Source: Bacillota bacterium
GTDB lineage: Bacteria > Bacillota > Clostridia > Christensenellales > SZUA-584
Direction of reading: 5' to 3'
Length of the DNA stretch: 64,000 bases
Assembly: GCA_023390815.1 (NCBI GenBank)
Contig: JAEWCC010000057.1
Span: 1-64,000, forward strand
The number at the start of each line of letters is the position of its first letter. Within the stretch, counting starts at the first letter, position 1. The translations under genes and the position numbers were made by a program. The notes below the pieces were generated by a model. It had not been told where the DNA came from. It searched no databases and saw only the letters and a program-made list of their open reading frames with translations. Positions 16,827 to 25,610 of this stretch are shown here, in pieces.

Positions 16827-17036
16827 ATTGTCGAACTTTCCCATATACTCCGATGTTATAAATCCCTTTCGCAAAGCTGCAGTTATTCTGGTTTTAACGA
16901 TGTCGTATCAATTATTACACTGGATTTTTATATTCTATTTCTCGTACGTATCCGATCAAAATCTTTCGCCGCGGGCGACACTACATATTATGAGTAATCC
17001 ACCAAGGCGATTAATATCAAAAGGGAGGTATTCTCC

Positions 17037-17687
17037 ATGTCTGAAGCGACAAGACAGGCGCTTGACGGTCTGCGGGATTTATCCACGCTGAAGTGGTATG
17101 TCATCCCGCTGCTGGCTATCGTGTTTTACGTCTACACGAAGGAGATCAAGGACGCACGCAAAACCCGTAACTGGGACGCGGTGCTGGCAGGCCTCACGGT
17201 GTTCGGGTTGGACTTTTTCAACGAGACCTGGAACGGTTGGGTGATGGTGCTTACCGGGCGCTCCGCGCTCTGGACCGCGCCGGGTGAGACCGCGCTGCGC
17301 ACGACAGTCGGCTGGAACATTGAGATAATGTTCATGTTCCTGCTGCTCGGCATTGTGTATTACCACTCCCTCTCGGAGACGAAGGACAAAAAGATACTTG
17401 GCATCGACGAAAAGTGGGCCATCGCCATCGGCTACACCATCGTCTGCGTAGCGGTGGAATGTGTTCTCAATCAGGCCGGGATGCTCGTATGGGATTATCC
17501 ATTCTGGAACTTCTCCTTTGCGGGCATTTGGCTGATCCTCCTGATCGGCTACTTCCACTTCTTCGTGGGTGCGATCATCATGATCAGCCTCAAAAAAATG
17601 CGCAGCAAGCTTACCCTGCTGGGCATCATCTACGCTGTGCCCATCGTGATGAATGTTATCGCGGGCATATTGGGGTGGAGGTATTAA
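17037..17687 (+). CDS. multi-pass membrane protein of unknown family
   Basis: A 216-aa protein with about six hydrophobic segments (roughly 20-36, 47-65, 92-110, 125-145, 160-180, 192-212) separated by short Lys/Asp loops, and no signal peptide. Aromatic/charged motifs inside membrane regions (LDFFNETWNGW and a late GYFHFFVGA) might bind a cofactor or lipid. ATG after GGGAGG. It is bounded by its own promoter and a strong terminator, so it is expressed alone. I do not recognise the family. Confidence 0.75.
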   Translation: MSEATRQALDGLRDLSTLKWYVIPLLAIVFYVYTKEIKDARKTRNWDAVLAGLTVFGLDFFNETWNGWVMVLTGRSALWTAPGETALRTTVGWNIEIMFMFLLLGIVYYHSLSETKDKKILGIDEKWAIAIGYTIVCVAVECVLNQAGMLVWDYPFWNFSFAGIWLILLIGYFHFFVGAIIMISLKKMRSKLTLLGIIYAVPIVMNVIAGILGWRY

Positions 17688-17700
17688 GCAGACATGCAAA

Positions 17701-17725
17701 AAGGACGGTCACCCGTCCTTTTTTT
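17701..17725. terminator. rho-independent terminator between convergent genes
   Basis: Perfect 8-bp stem AAGGACGG/CCGTCCTT with a 4-nt loop and T7; it serves the membrane protein gene and probably clpC on the other strand. Confidence 0.85.
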
Positions 17726-17733
17726 AATTGACG

Positions 17734-20178
17734 CTATGCTTGTTCGGATACCAGACTCTCCTGCTTTTTAAAAGCGGGCTTGCCATCCTCCATGTACATG
17801 TATACCTTGTCGCTGATGCTGATCTTGCCTTCGAGTATTTCCTCGGAAAGCTCATCCTCCACAAGCTGGGTGATCATGCGCCGCAAGGGGCGCGCGCCGT
17901 ACTGCTCGTCGAAGCCCTTCTGCGCAAGGTATTCCACCGTATCCTCTGCGTACGCAAGGTGAATATCGCGCTCGGAGAGCCGCTTGATCACGTTGCCCAG
18001 CATTAGCCGTACGATGTCCTGCGTATGCTCGCGGCTGAGCTTGTGGAACACGATGATATCATCCAGACGATTGAGGAACTCAGGCAGGAACGCCTTCTTA
18101 AGCTGCTCTAGCATGCCCTCCTTCATCTGCGCGTAGCCGCCGTCGCCAATCTCCACCGCGAAGCCGATCTTCTTAGATTCCACGTTGTGCGCGCCGATGT
18201 TCGACGTCATGATGATGACGCAGTTCTTGAAATCCACCACGCGCCCTTTCGAGTCCGTCAAACGACCATCCTCGAGTATCTGCAGCAGGATGTTGAACAC
18301 ATCCGGGTGTGCCTTCTCGATCTCGTCGAGCAGCAGCACCGAATACGGGCTGCGGCGTATTTTCTCTGTCAGCTGTCCGCCTTCATCGAAGCCCACGTAA
18401 CCCGGAGGCGAGCCGATCAGCTTGGATACTGCGTGCTTCTCCATGTACTCGCTCATGTCGAGCCGGATCATCGCGTTCTCGTCTCCAAACAACGCCTCAG
18501 CCAGCGCGCGTGAAAGCTCCGTCTTGCCGACGCCTGTAGGCCCCAAGAACACGAACGAACCGACCGGGCGCTTGGGGTCCTTAAGCCCCGCTCGGGAGCG
18601 GCGGATTGCCCGCGATACCGCGACGCACGCCTCGTCCTGCCCGATTACGCGCTTGTGCAGCGTGTCTTCCAGATGCAGCAGCCGCTGCGCCTCGTCCTCC
18701 GTGAGCTTGACCACCGGAATATGCGTCCAGCTCGATATGATCTGCGCGATCTCCGCCTCGGTTACCTGACCCTCGCGCGCCTTGGTATCCTTTTCCCAGT
18801 CGTTCTTCTTCGCAGCCATCTCTTTTTCGAGCCGCTTTTCCTCGTCGCGAAGCGAGGCCGCCTTCTCAAAGTTCTGGTGCGTGATCGCCTGTTCCTTCTC
18901 TTTGCGGATCTGGTCCACCTTCTCTTCGATCTCTTTGAGGTCCGGCGGCGCGGTATACAGGCTCAACCGCACCTTAGAGGCCGCCTCGTCCATGAGGTCG
19001 ATCGCCTTGTCGGGCAGGAAACGATCTGTCAGATACCGGTCCGAAAGCTCTACCGCGGCTTTGAGCGCCTCGTCGGTGATCTTCACCTTGTGGTGTGCTT
19101 CGTAGCGATCGCGCAGGCCTTTTAGGATTTCGATCGTTTCGTCGATGGTGGGCTCCCCCACCGTCACGGGCTGGAACCGGCGCTCCAGCGCCGCGTCCTT
19201 CTCGATGTGTTTGCGGTACTCGTCGAACGTCGTCGCGCCGACCACCTGAATCTCGCCGCGCGCCAGCGCGGGCTTCAATATGCTCGCGGCGTCCATCGCG
19301 CCTTCCGCCGCGCCTGCGCCCACGATCGTATGGATTTCGTCGATGAACAATATCACCTTGCCGGAGTTCTGCAGCTCCTTGAGCGCTTCCTTGAAGCGGT
19401 CCTCAAACTCGCCGCGGTATTTCGTACCTGCGATCATTCCCGCAAGGTCAAGCGACACCACACGCTTGTCGCGCAGCAGCTCGGGCACGTTGCCTTCCAC
19501 AATGCGCTGCGCAAGCCCTTCGGCGATGGCGGATTTACCTACGCCCGGTTCGCCTACGAGCACCGGATTGTTCTTGGTGCGCCGCGAGAGTATCTGCGTG
19601 ATGCGCTCAATCTCCTGCGCGCGCCCGATCACAGGGTCAAGCTCGCCGTCGCGCGCGGCTTTGGTGAGGTCGCGTCCGAACTTATCGAGCTTGGGCGTTT
19701 TGCCGTCCTTCTTCGGGCCGGGCTCGCTCTGCGCTTCACCCTCCCCCGTCAGGTTGTTGATGCCGCTCTCGAGTTCGCCGAAATCCGCGCCGAGATCGCT
19801 TAAAATCTTAAATGCGACGCCTTCCTTCTCGCGGATCAGCGCGAGCAGTATATGTTCCGTGCCTACGTAGCTCTGTCCCAATTGACGCGAGTAGGCAAGT
19901 GACAGCTCGAGGATCTTCTTGGAGCGCGGCGTATAGCCAAACCCCTGCGTGAACGCAAAGTCGCCTTTGCCGATCAGCTGCATTACGTCCTCCATCACCG
20001 CCGCCTCGGATACGCCGGAGATGTTTAAAAGATTCGCCGCCGCGCCCTCCTTCTCGCAGATGAGGCCGAGGAGCAAATGCTCCGTGCCGATATAGTTATG
20101 ACCCAGTTCGCGGGCTTTTTCCTCGGCGAATTTCAGCGCGTTCTTCGCGCCCTCCGTAAATTTCGCAAAAAAGTCCAT
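17734..20178 (-). CDS. clpC: ClpC AAA+ unfoldase
   Basis: An 814-aa Hsp100 protein that unfolds substrates for ClpP. Two N-terminal Clp repeats (about 1-145), AAA-1 with GEPGVGKS and LFIDEIHT, a middle coiled coil carrying a UVR motif (about 410-455), AAA-2 with GPTGVGKT and LLLDEIEKAHPD, and a C-terminal D2 lid. The UVR motif and the position behind mcsB mark it as ClpC rather than ClpB or ClpE. Last gene of the CtsR-controlled operon; substrates marked by McsB arginine phosphorylation are its known targets in Bacillus. Confidence 0.97.
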   Translation of the reverse strand: MDFFAKFTEGAKNALKFAEEKARELGHNYIGTEHLLLGLICEKEGAAANLLNISGVSEAAVMEDVMQLIGKGDFAFTQGFGYTPRSKKILELSLAYSRQLGQSYVGTEHILLALIREKEGVAFKILSDLGADFGELESGINNLTGEGEAQSEPGPKKDGKTPKLDKFGRDLTKAARDGELDPVIGRAQEIERITQILSRRTKNNPVLVGEPGVGKSAIAEGLAQRIVEGNVPELLRDKRVVSLDLAGMIAGTKYRGEFEDRFKEALKELQNSGKVILFIDEIHTIVGAGAAEGAMDAASILKPALARGEIQVVGATTFDEYRKHIEKDAALERRFQPVTVGEPTIDETIEILKGLRDRYEAHHKVKITDEALKAAVELSDRYLTDRFLPDKAIDLMDEAASKVRLSLYTAPPDLKEIEEKVDQIRKEKEQAITHQNFEKAASLRDEEKRLEKEMAAKKNDWEKDTKAREGQVTEAEIAQIISSWTHIPVVKLTEDEAQRLLHLEDTLHKRVIGQDEACVAVSRAIRRSRAGLKDPKRPVGSFVFLGPTGVGKTELSRALAEALFGDENAMIRLDMSEYMEKHAVSKLIGSPPGYVGFDEGGQLTEKIRRSPYSVLLLDEIEKAHPDVFNILLQILEDGRLTDSKGRVVDFKNCVIIMTSNIGAHNVESKKIGFAVEIGDGGYAQMKEGMLEQLKKAFLPEFLNRLDDIIVFHKLSREHTQDIVRLMLGNVIKRLSERDIHLAYAEDTVEYLAQKGFDEQYGARPLRRMITQLVEDELSEEILEGKISISDKVYMYMEDGKPAFKKQESLVSEQA

Positions 20179-20191
20179 TGTGTTTCTCCTT

Positions 20192-21202
20192 CTAAATGCT
20201 GAAAACCTTTCTTAAAATATCCGCTCTCGCGGTATCCCGCGCCTGCGGCTGCAGACAGCCGTACTGTTCCGCAATCACCGCGGGGCGCGTGTTCATCATC
20301 GCCTCATAGAGCGTACTGCTCGTAAGGCCCGGCACAATGCCGAGCGATACGCCAAACGCCACATCCGATATCAGTTTCTGCGCTTCCGCGTCGCCCATAC
20401 GCCGCGCGTATTTTAATACGCCGATCGAGCGCCAAACCCGGTCTTCCAGCGCCAGACCGAGGCTGCTGTACAGCTCCTTGCGCGTGCTGCGCTCAAAATC
20501 GATCACCTTTCCCGCGGTGGCGAACAACCGGGAGAGTATTTCCTTCTCGGATACTCCGAGCGTCACCTGATTCGATATCTGGTAAAAAGCGCCCGTCGCA
20601 GCGCTGCCTTCCCCGAAAGCGCCGCGCACGGTCATGCCGAGCTTGCCGATCATGCCGGCCATACGCTGGATACCCTTCGCGGCGGTCAGCGCGGGCAGAT
20701 GCAGCATCAACGAAGCACGAAGGCCGGTGCCCACGTTGGTTGGGCAGCTGGTCAAAAAGCCCAGACTTGCATCATACGCGTATTTCACGCCGGAGGAAAG
20801 CAGGTTGTCCAGTTGGTCCGCCTGCTCGTATGCCGCCTCCAGCGCGAGCCCCGATGCGAGCGATTGAAGCCGATAATGATCCTCCTCGAGGATCATCACA
20901 CTCAGCGACTCGTCCTCGTTCTTAATGAGTCCGCCAAACCGGTTGCGTGCCAGTTCCGGGCTGATGATATGCCGTTCCGTCAAGGCGCGCTTATTGAGCT
21001 CCGGCATCTCGGCAAGCCGCTGGTACTGAAATTGAGAAGATATCAGCAAGCTGTCCCTTGCCTCCTCGTGTACGCGCTCGATTTCCCCTTCGCTTTTAAT
21101 CCGCGACGGGAACGGCACATCGGCGAGGTTACGCGCAAGCCTGATACGCGTCGAAACGACGACGTCGTTCTCAGGCGCATCAATAGTCAACCATTTGGGC
21201 AT
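20192..21202 (-). CDS. mcsB: McsB protein-arginine kinase
   Basis: A 336-aa kinase of the phosphagen-kinase fold that phosphorylates arginines in proteins, tagging them for ClpCP and inactivating CtsR. Visible are VVSTRIRLARNL near the N-terminus and the catalytic-loop segment SCPTNVGTGLRAS. Start after AAAGGAGG. It lies between mcsA (2 bp) and clpC (13 bp) on the same strand. Confidence 0.96.
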   Translation of the reverse strand: MPKWLTIDAPENDVVVSTRIRLARNLADVPFPSRIKSEGEIERVHEEARDSLLISSQFQYQRLAEMPELNKRALTERHIISPELARNRFGGLIKNEDESLSVMILEEDHYRLQSLASGLALEAAYEQADQLDNLLSSGVKYAYDASLGFLTSCPTNVGTGLRASLMLHLPALTAAKGIQRMAGMIGKLGMTVRGAFGEGSAATGAFYQISNQVTLGVSEKEILSRLFATAGKVIDFERSTRKELYSSLGLALEDRVWRSIGVLKYARRMGDAEAQKLISDVAFGVSLGIVPGLTSSTLYEAMMNTRPAVIAEQYGCLQPQARDTARADILRKVFSI

Positions 21203-21204
21203 CG

Positions 21205-21702
21205 CTATACCCCCTCCTTTTCCATTCGCGCGATCTCATCGCGCAGACGGGCCGCTTCCTCAAAATTCTCGGTCGATATGGCCATGCGCAGCGAGCGTTT
21301 AAGCTGGTCTTTCCTTTCAACACTGCTCGTCTCACGGCCCAGATCCACCGATACCTTCTCGCCCGGGCGCTTGCCCGTGTGCTGCGTACTCATATGTACG
21401 CTTTTGATGACGGGCAGCAGGCTCGCTTCAAAGGCTTTATAACAGTTCGCGCAGCCTAACCGTCCCGTCTCCTGAAAGCTGCTCATCGTCGTCCCGCATT
21501 TCTCACACGTTACGTCGCGCACTTCCTCAGTTTCATAAAAAGCGCTTAACAAATCGTTAAACGAAAACCCCGAAATCACCACGGGCGCTTTTTTCCGGGC
21601 CGCGCACTGGCTGCACAGGTGCACTGTTTTCACCTGGCCGTTTACAAACGTGGTCATATGCACGCTTGCGGGATTTTTCAGACATTCATCGCACAGCATC
21701 AT
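21205..21702 (-). CDS. mcsA: McsA, activator of McsB
   Basis: 165 aa. N-terminal zinc-binding CxxC pairs (LCDECLKNP, LCSQCAAR, CEKCGTTM, GCANCYKAF) are followed by a linker and a C-terminal UVR motif (about 130-160). McsA activates the McsB kinase and senses stress through its cysteines. Its ATG overlaps the ctsR stop by four bases (ATGA). Confidence 0.95.
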   Translation of the reverse strand: MMLCDECLKNPASVHMTTFVNGQVKTVHLCSQCAARKKAPVVISGFSFNDLLSAFYETEEVRDVTCEKCGTTMSSFQETGRLGCANCYKAFEASLLPVIKSVHMSTQHTGKRPGEKVSVDLGRETSSVERKDQLKRSLRMAISTENFEEAARLRDEIARMEKEGV

Positions 21703-22166
21703 TCCGCCTCCCTGCTCAGCAGCACCAATATCAATTGCCGCAGTATCCCGGCGCGCACCGTATCCTTGATGGATACCGGTATGCCGAGCGCCTTATCCGA
21801 CACCGCCGCGCCCATCAACGCGCCTTCGCGCGGATTGATCGCGCCGCTCTCGACAAGACGGCAGATCACGTCGTGCGCGTCTCGCTCCGAAATCTCATCG
21901 CCGATACGCGTGGTCACGAGTTTTACCAGATGATCTCCCTGGTCCACCCGCAGCCTTACCACGCGGATATACCCGCCGCCGCCCCGGCGGCTTTCAATGA
22001 TGTAGCCCTTATCGGGCGTAAAGCGCGTAGCGAGTACATAATTGATCTGCGACGGGGCGCAGTTGAAATGCTGGGCAAGTTCGTTGCGCTGCAATTCTAT
22101 CCTACCCTCGTATTCACTCATCAAACTCTTGATGAACTTTTCAATCGTATCGCTTAAAACCGACAT
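21699..22166 (-). CDS. ctsR: CtsR transcriptional repressor
   Basis: 155 aa. Winged-helix repressor of class III heat-shock genes. Conserved features: LSDTIEKFIKSL at the start, the Gly-rich wing RRGGGGYIRVVR (about 58-70, the thermosensing glycine loop) and a C-terminal dimerisation half. It starts the ctsR-mcsA-mcsB-clpC operon and is expected to repress itself through the box at 22180-22196. ATG after AAAGGGG. Confidence 0.96.
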   Translation of the reverse strand: MSVLSDTIEKFIKSLMSEYEGRIELQRNELAQHFNCAPSQINYVLATRFTPDKGYIIESRRGGGGYIRVVRLRVDQGDHLVKLVTTRIGDEISERDAHDVICRLVESGAINPREGALMGAAVSDKALGIPVSIKDTVRAGILRQLILVLLSREAE

Positions 22167-22179
22167 TTTTATCGTCCCC

Positions 22180-22196
22180 TTTGACTATCTTTGACC
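22180..22196 (-). promoter_or_regulatory. CtsR operator
   Basis: Minus strand reads GGTCAAA-GAT-AGTCAAA, a full match to the heptad direct repeat RGTCAAA-NAN-RGTCAAA. Its proximal half runs into the AAAGGGG ribosome-binding site of ctsR, so CtsR binding would cover the start of the transcript. Confidence 0.93.
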
Positions 22197-22205
22197 TTTA
22201 ACGAT

Positions 22206-22234
22206 ATTATACACCGAATCAAATAAAAAGCAAC
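22206..22234 (-). promoter_or_regulatory. promoter of the ctsR operon
   Basis: Perfect -10 TATAAT (22206-22211) with a -35 TTGCTT 16 bp upstream. The operator lies immediately downstream. Confidence 0.7.
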
Positions 22235-22238
22235 TGTT

Positions 22239-22943
22239 TCATAATGGATAATGGAAATCTCCGGTATCTTCGCTCTGCACGCGCTGATCCAGATATGCGT
22301 CCGCGCCCCGATAGATCGCTTTTGCGCATTCCATTTGATACGTGTCGTCTTGAAGCAGCGCTTCCTCGCGCTCGTTGGATAAAAAGCCGCACTCGACGAT
22401 CACGGCGGGGCTGTCTCCCGAGCAAAGTATAAAATAGTCCTCGGGGTGCTCAATCCGGTCTTTGGGCGGCTCAAGCGCTGTATTGAGTTCCTGCTGGATG
22501 AGCTTGGCGAACTTCTCTCCCTCCGCCGAGTCTTCATGGTAAAAAACCTGCGGTCCGCAGACGGAAGTGTCCGAAAATTTGTTCATGTGGATGGATATGA
22601 CGATATCGGCTTTTGCCTCCGCGATGATCTTGCGCCGGGCCGCCATGTCCTTATCCTTCGTATCGCCGATGGCTTCGCCGGTTTCGCGCGTCATGATCAC
22701 GATATATCCGTTCTTCTCAAACAGCGCCTCCAGCTTTTGGGCAACGGCAAGGTTAAGCCCATCCTCGTGGATGCCCGATTTGCCCGAAGCGCCACCGTCA
22801 AAGCCCCCATGCCCCGCATCGATCACAATCGTGCCTTTGGGCGTGCGCATCGCAGGCTGAGCAACCTGTGGCAGCAGAATCATCGCCGTCACCACCGCGG
22901 CGATCACAAAAAAAATCATGATATAACGCTGAGCGTGTTTCAT
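22239..22943 (-). CDS. cwlD: N-acetylmuramoyl-L-alanine amidase, CwlD type
   Basis: 234 aa. N-terminal membrane anchor (about 7-28) and an Amidase_3 zinc domain: IVIDAGHGGFDGGASG (His, then Glu in HEDGLNL), ISIHMNKF (His) and VIVECGFLSN (catalytic Glu). CwlD removes the stem peptide during synthesis of muramic delta-lactam in the spore cortex, needed for germination. Assignment to CwlD rather than a general amidase rests on length, anchor and the sporulating background. Confidence 0.85.
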   Translation of the reverse strand: MKHAQRYIMIFFVIAAVVTAMILLPQVAQPAMRTPKGTIVIDAGHGGFDGGASGKSGIHEDGLNLAVAQKLEALFEKNGYIVIMTRETGEAIGDTKDKDMAARRKIIAEAKADIVISIHMNKFSDTSVCGPQVFYHEDSAEGEKFAKLIQQELNTALEPPKDRIEHPEDYFILCSGDSPAVIVECGFLSNEREEALLQDDTYQMECAKAIYRGADAYLDQRVQSEDTGDFHYPL

Positions 22944-22997
22944 ACCGCACCTCCGCCGTTATATCATCTATATTACTTCGTAAATTGGACTATACCG

Positions 22998-23993
22998 TTA
23001 AAACAGCATTTTGGACGCATCCGCGTTAAGCCGCAGCGGCGCTTTGCTGGGCGCGGCAAATGCCGCGGCGCAGCCGATCATCGCCGCGTTGTCCGTGCAG
23101 TAGCGCGGTTCCGGCAGATACAGCTTCACTCCGCTGCGCTGAGCGCGCTCCGCAAACGCGCGCCGAAGCGCGCCGTTGGACGATACGCCGCCCGCGATGC
23201 CGATCTTTTCGATGCCCTCTCTGGCCGCCGCTTCGAACGTGTTGTCCGCGAGAAACGATATCGCTTCGGTCTGAAAGCTGCACGCGATATCCGCCTTGTT
23301 GTAGGGCAAGCCCTTCTGGTCCATGGTATGCATGTGATTGATTACCGCGGTCTTGAGTCCGCTGAACGTGAAATCGAGGTGCGTTTCGCCCTTGAAGCCG
23401 CGCGGATAGGTATATACCGGTTTGCCTTGTGCCGCCAGCCGCTCCAGCAGCGGACCGCCCGGATACCCGAGCCCCAGCGCGCGCGCCGTCTTGTCGAACG
23501 CCTCCCCTACCGCGTCGTCGCGCGTTTTGCCGAGCAGCCTGTACCGTCCGTAATCCTCCACGACCGCGATATGCGTATGCCCGCCCGAGACGACGAGGCA
23601 CAAAAACGGCGGCTCCAGCACCGGATGCGATATGTACAGCGAGCAGATGTGCCCCTCGATATGGTGCACAGGAATGAGCGGCAGTGACAGGGAATATGCG
23701 AGCGCCTTGGCGTACGAAACGCCTACAAGCAGCGCGCCAATGAGCCCCGGTCCATCCGTCACCGCAACGGCTTCGATGTCCGCAAAGCCCATACCGGCCT
23801 GATGCAGCGCTTCGTCCACGATGTATGGCAGCTTCATGATGTGGTTCCGCGATGCAATCTCCGGCACCACGCCGCCGTAGCGCTGATGCTCCGGCTGTGT
23901 GTATACCGCGCTTGCGATGACTTGCCTGCCGCGCGTGATTGCCGCGGCGGTCTCGTCACACGAGGTTTCGATCGCGAGTATCGTCTGTTCCAT
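22998..23993 (-). CDS. tsaD: tRNA N6-adenosine threonylcarbamoyltransferase
   Basis: A 331-aa Kae1/YgjD-family enzyme that transfers threonylcarbamoyl to A37 of ANN-decoding tRNAs with TsaB and TsaE. The N-terminal LAIETSCDETAAA, metal-binding HHIEGHICS, VSGGHTHIA, GGVSSNGALR and the terminal YCTDNAAMIG are all present. Normal length. ATG directly follows the stop of the upstream membrane gene. Confidence 0.97.
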   Translation of the reverse strand: MEQTILAIETSCDETAAAITRGRQVIASAVYTQPEHQRYGGVVPEIASRNHIMKLPYIVDEALHQAGMGFADIEAVAVTDGPGLIGALLVGVSYAKALAYSLSLPLIPVHHIEGHICSLYISHPVLEPPFLCLVVSGGHTHIAVVEDYGRYRLLGKTRDDAVGEAFDKTARALGLGYPGGPLLERLAAQGKPVYTYPRGFKGETHLDFTFSGLKTAVINHMHTMDQKGLPYNKADIACSFQTEAISFLADNTFEAAAREGIEKIGIAGGVSSNGALRRAFAERAQRSGVKLYLPEPRYCTDNAAMIGCAAAFAAPSKAPLRLNADASKMLF

Positions 23994-24743
23994 TTAAGCC
24001 CCTTGCATATCCTTCGCTTTTCCCGGTTTCCGTTTCAGTATCAGCAGCCCCGCGGCAGCCGCCAGATTGAGCGTTAAGAATATGGACACAAAGCGGATGA
24101 TAATGCGCGCCACAAGATCGGAGAAAAACTGCTCGGGCACCATCTGAATCAGTACGTCGGTGCGCGGGTCCAGCAGCCACAGGTCGTTGCCCGCGAAGAA
24201 TATGTGATGGAACGATATCCAGAAGTTCGTAAAGTCGATCGCCGCATAAGCCCCAATTGCGCCGATTACGATCAGAAAACCCGCCGATACCCATAGGAAC
24301 GACTTGCATAGCGACTTCAGCGTCTTCGCACGCCCGATCAGAAATGCCAGTATCAGCAGTACGGCAGCGATCACCAGCGACCATGTACGCAGCGCTCTCG
24401 CGCCCAGGTACAGCGCCTGAACATCGACCATGTGCTCTTTCTCGCGTTCACCGAATACTTCCTGCATTTCGCCCTGTATCTCGGCCTGCATGTCGAGGCT
24501 TTCGATCCTACCGGAAGTGTAATCGAGCAGCGTCTGCGTGACGCTGGTTAAATCTGTTTCGGTGATGCCGATATCCGAGGCGGTATTGAGCTTTGCATAC
24601 TCGCTCTTAAAAAAGTCAGGGTTAAGCGCAAAAGTCTCTATGCTAACCACCAGTAAGCCAATAATGAGCAAAATGCTTGCCAGCGCTGTGAGCAGTGCCC
24701 TCAAAGACTTTGACCGGCTGCCCAAATCCTCTCCCATTCCCAT
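23994..24743 (-). CDS. DUF1461 family integral membrane protein
   Basis: 249 aa with four predicted helices (about 14-38, 118-138, 145-167, 212-235) and an extracytoplasmic loop after helix 1. Content and layout, including a HMVDVQALY segment before helix 2, match the TIGR01906/DUF1461 family of unknown function. AAAGGAG precedes the ATG. It directly precedes and probably co-transcribes with tsaD. Confidence 0.75.
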   Translation of the reverse strand: MGMGEDLGSRSKSLRALLTALASILLIIGLLVVSIETFALNPDFFKSEYAKLNTASDIGITETDLTSVTQTLLDYTSGRIESLDMQAEIQGEMQEVFGEREKEHMVDVQALYLGARALRTWSLVIAAVLLILAFLIGRAKTLKSLCKSFLWVSAGFLIVIGAIGAYAAIDFTNFWISFHHIFFAGNDLWLLDPRTDVLIQMVPEQFFSDLVARIIIRFVSIFLTLNLAAAAGLLILKRKPGKAKDMQGA

Positions 24744-24782
24744 ATATTTCTCCTTTGCAGCGAAAATTCAAACAAAGTTGCA

Positions 24783-24802
24783 GGGCGGCCCCAAGGCCGC
24801 CC
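24783..24802 (-). terminator. GC-rich hairpin after gcvH
   Basis: Perfect 8-bp stem GGGCGGCC/GGCCGCCC with a CCAA loop just past the gcvH stop. There is no T run, so it may be an attenuator or RNA-stability element rather than a full terminator. Confidence 0.5.
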
Positions 24803-24804
24803 GT

Positions 24805-25158
24805 TTAAATCTCGTGATATTCACTTTCTGTCAGCAGTTCTCCGGTCTCCGCTTCGCCCTCGCATTCCACCTTGAAAAGCCAGGTGCTTAAGGGGCTTCG
24901 CGTGATGATGTCGGGATCGTCAAACACGGAGTCGTTGACTGCTGAAATAAAGCCCGCGACGGGCGAGCAGACCGACGTGATCGCTTTGACCGATTCGACC
25001 CGCGCGCATGGTTCGCCGCTGCCTACGCTTTTCCCTGTTACCGGGAGTTCAATATATACCACATCGCCCTGAAGGCTTTTTCCGGTCAGCCCGATATAAG
25101 CCGTCCGACCAGAGAAACGCACCCATTCATGCTGCCTGGTATAATACAGTCCGTCCAA
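24805..25158 (-). CDS. gcvH: glycine cleavage system H-like lipoyl protein
   Basis: About 117 aa, lipoyl carrier. The lipoylation site is Lys58 in ARVESVKA, with the usual DVVYIELP before it and SPVAGFISAVN after it. A TTG start at 25158 is used: a perfect AAGGAGG lies seven bases upstream (25166-25172) and leaves the typical H-protein N-terminus (LYYTRQHEWV). The frame to the ATG at 25179 would place the ribosome-binding site inside the gene. No gcvT or gcvP is near, so it could serve glycine cleavage encoded elsewhere or act as a stand-alone lipoyl relay. Confidence 0.88.
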   Translation of the reverse strand: MDGLYYTRQHEWVRFSGRTAYIGLTGKSLQGDVVYIELPVTGKSVGSGEPCARVESVKAITSVCSPVAGFISAVNDSVFDDPDIITRSPLSTWLFKVECEGEAETGELLTESEYHEI

Positions 25159-25165
25159 GCATCTC

Positions 25166-25172
25166 CCTCCTT
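25166..25172 (-). promoter_or_regulatory. ribosome-binding site deciding the gcvH start
   Basis: Perfect AAGGAGG on the minus strand, seven bases before the TTG at 25158. Confidence 0.8.
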
Positions 25173-25218
25173 GCCTCATAGCGTATTACAGCATATGCGG
25201 CGGGAGATAGCCGGTGAA

Positions 25219-25602
25219 CTATTTCTTCTTCAGAAACTCTTTAAACCTGCGGCGGAAGAGGATGAAGTATACGACGATTGCAGGGAGCGTAAAGCCGACA
25301 TTCACAATATACGCCCACTTGTATCCCATATAGTCCAGAACGCCGAAAACTATGATGACAGGCGCGACGATCCAGCAGAACGTACGCATCATCTTGTTGG
25401 CATCCGCCACCATCGCCTTGGGGTAATCGTTCTTGTATGCGGGCCCCTTGCCCGTAATTGCGGAATACAGCGCGAACAAGCCGATCAGCACCGTAAAGCC
25501 AGACATAAACTGATTCATGTCATTAAAATTCCCGCCTCCGGCCCCCCCGGTAGCCGTCGCAGCGGCTGTCGCCAAAGTCTCTAATAACAAACCCTCCACC
25601 AA
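25219..25602 (-). CDS. small membrane protein of unknown function
   Basis: Up to 127 aa; the start is uncertain (TTG at 25602 or GTG at 25599 after AAAGGG). An Ala/Thr/Gly-rich N-terminus is followed by three helices (about 32-48, 72-88, 95-113) and a basic tail RRRFKEFLKKK, predicted to stay in the cytoplasm. It begins 8 bp after cysS on the same strand, so it is likely co-transcribed. I do not recognise the family. Confidence 0.65.
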   Translation of the reverse strand: MVEGLLLETLATAAATATGGAGGGNFNDMNQFMSGFTVLIGLFALYSAITGKGPAYKNDYPKAMVADANKMMRTFCWIVAPVIIVFGVLDYMGYKWAYIVNVGFTLPAIVVYFILFRRRFKEFLKKK

Positions 25603-25610
25603 ACCCTTTC

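Noticed and set aside
22446..23687. 413-codon open frame antisense to cwlD and tsaD
   Set aside because: Runs across two genuine genes and their spacer with Arg/His-rich content; shadow of codon bias.
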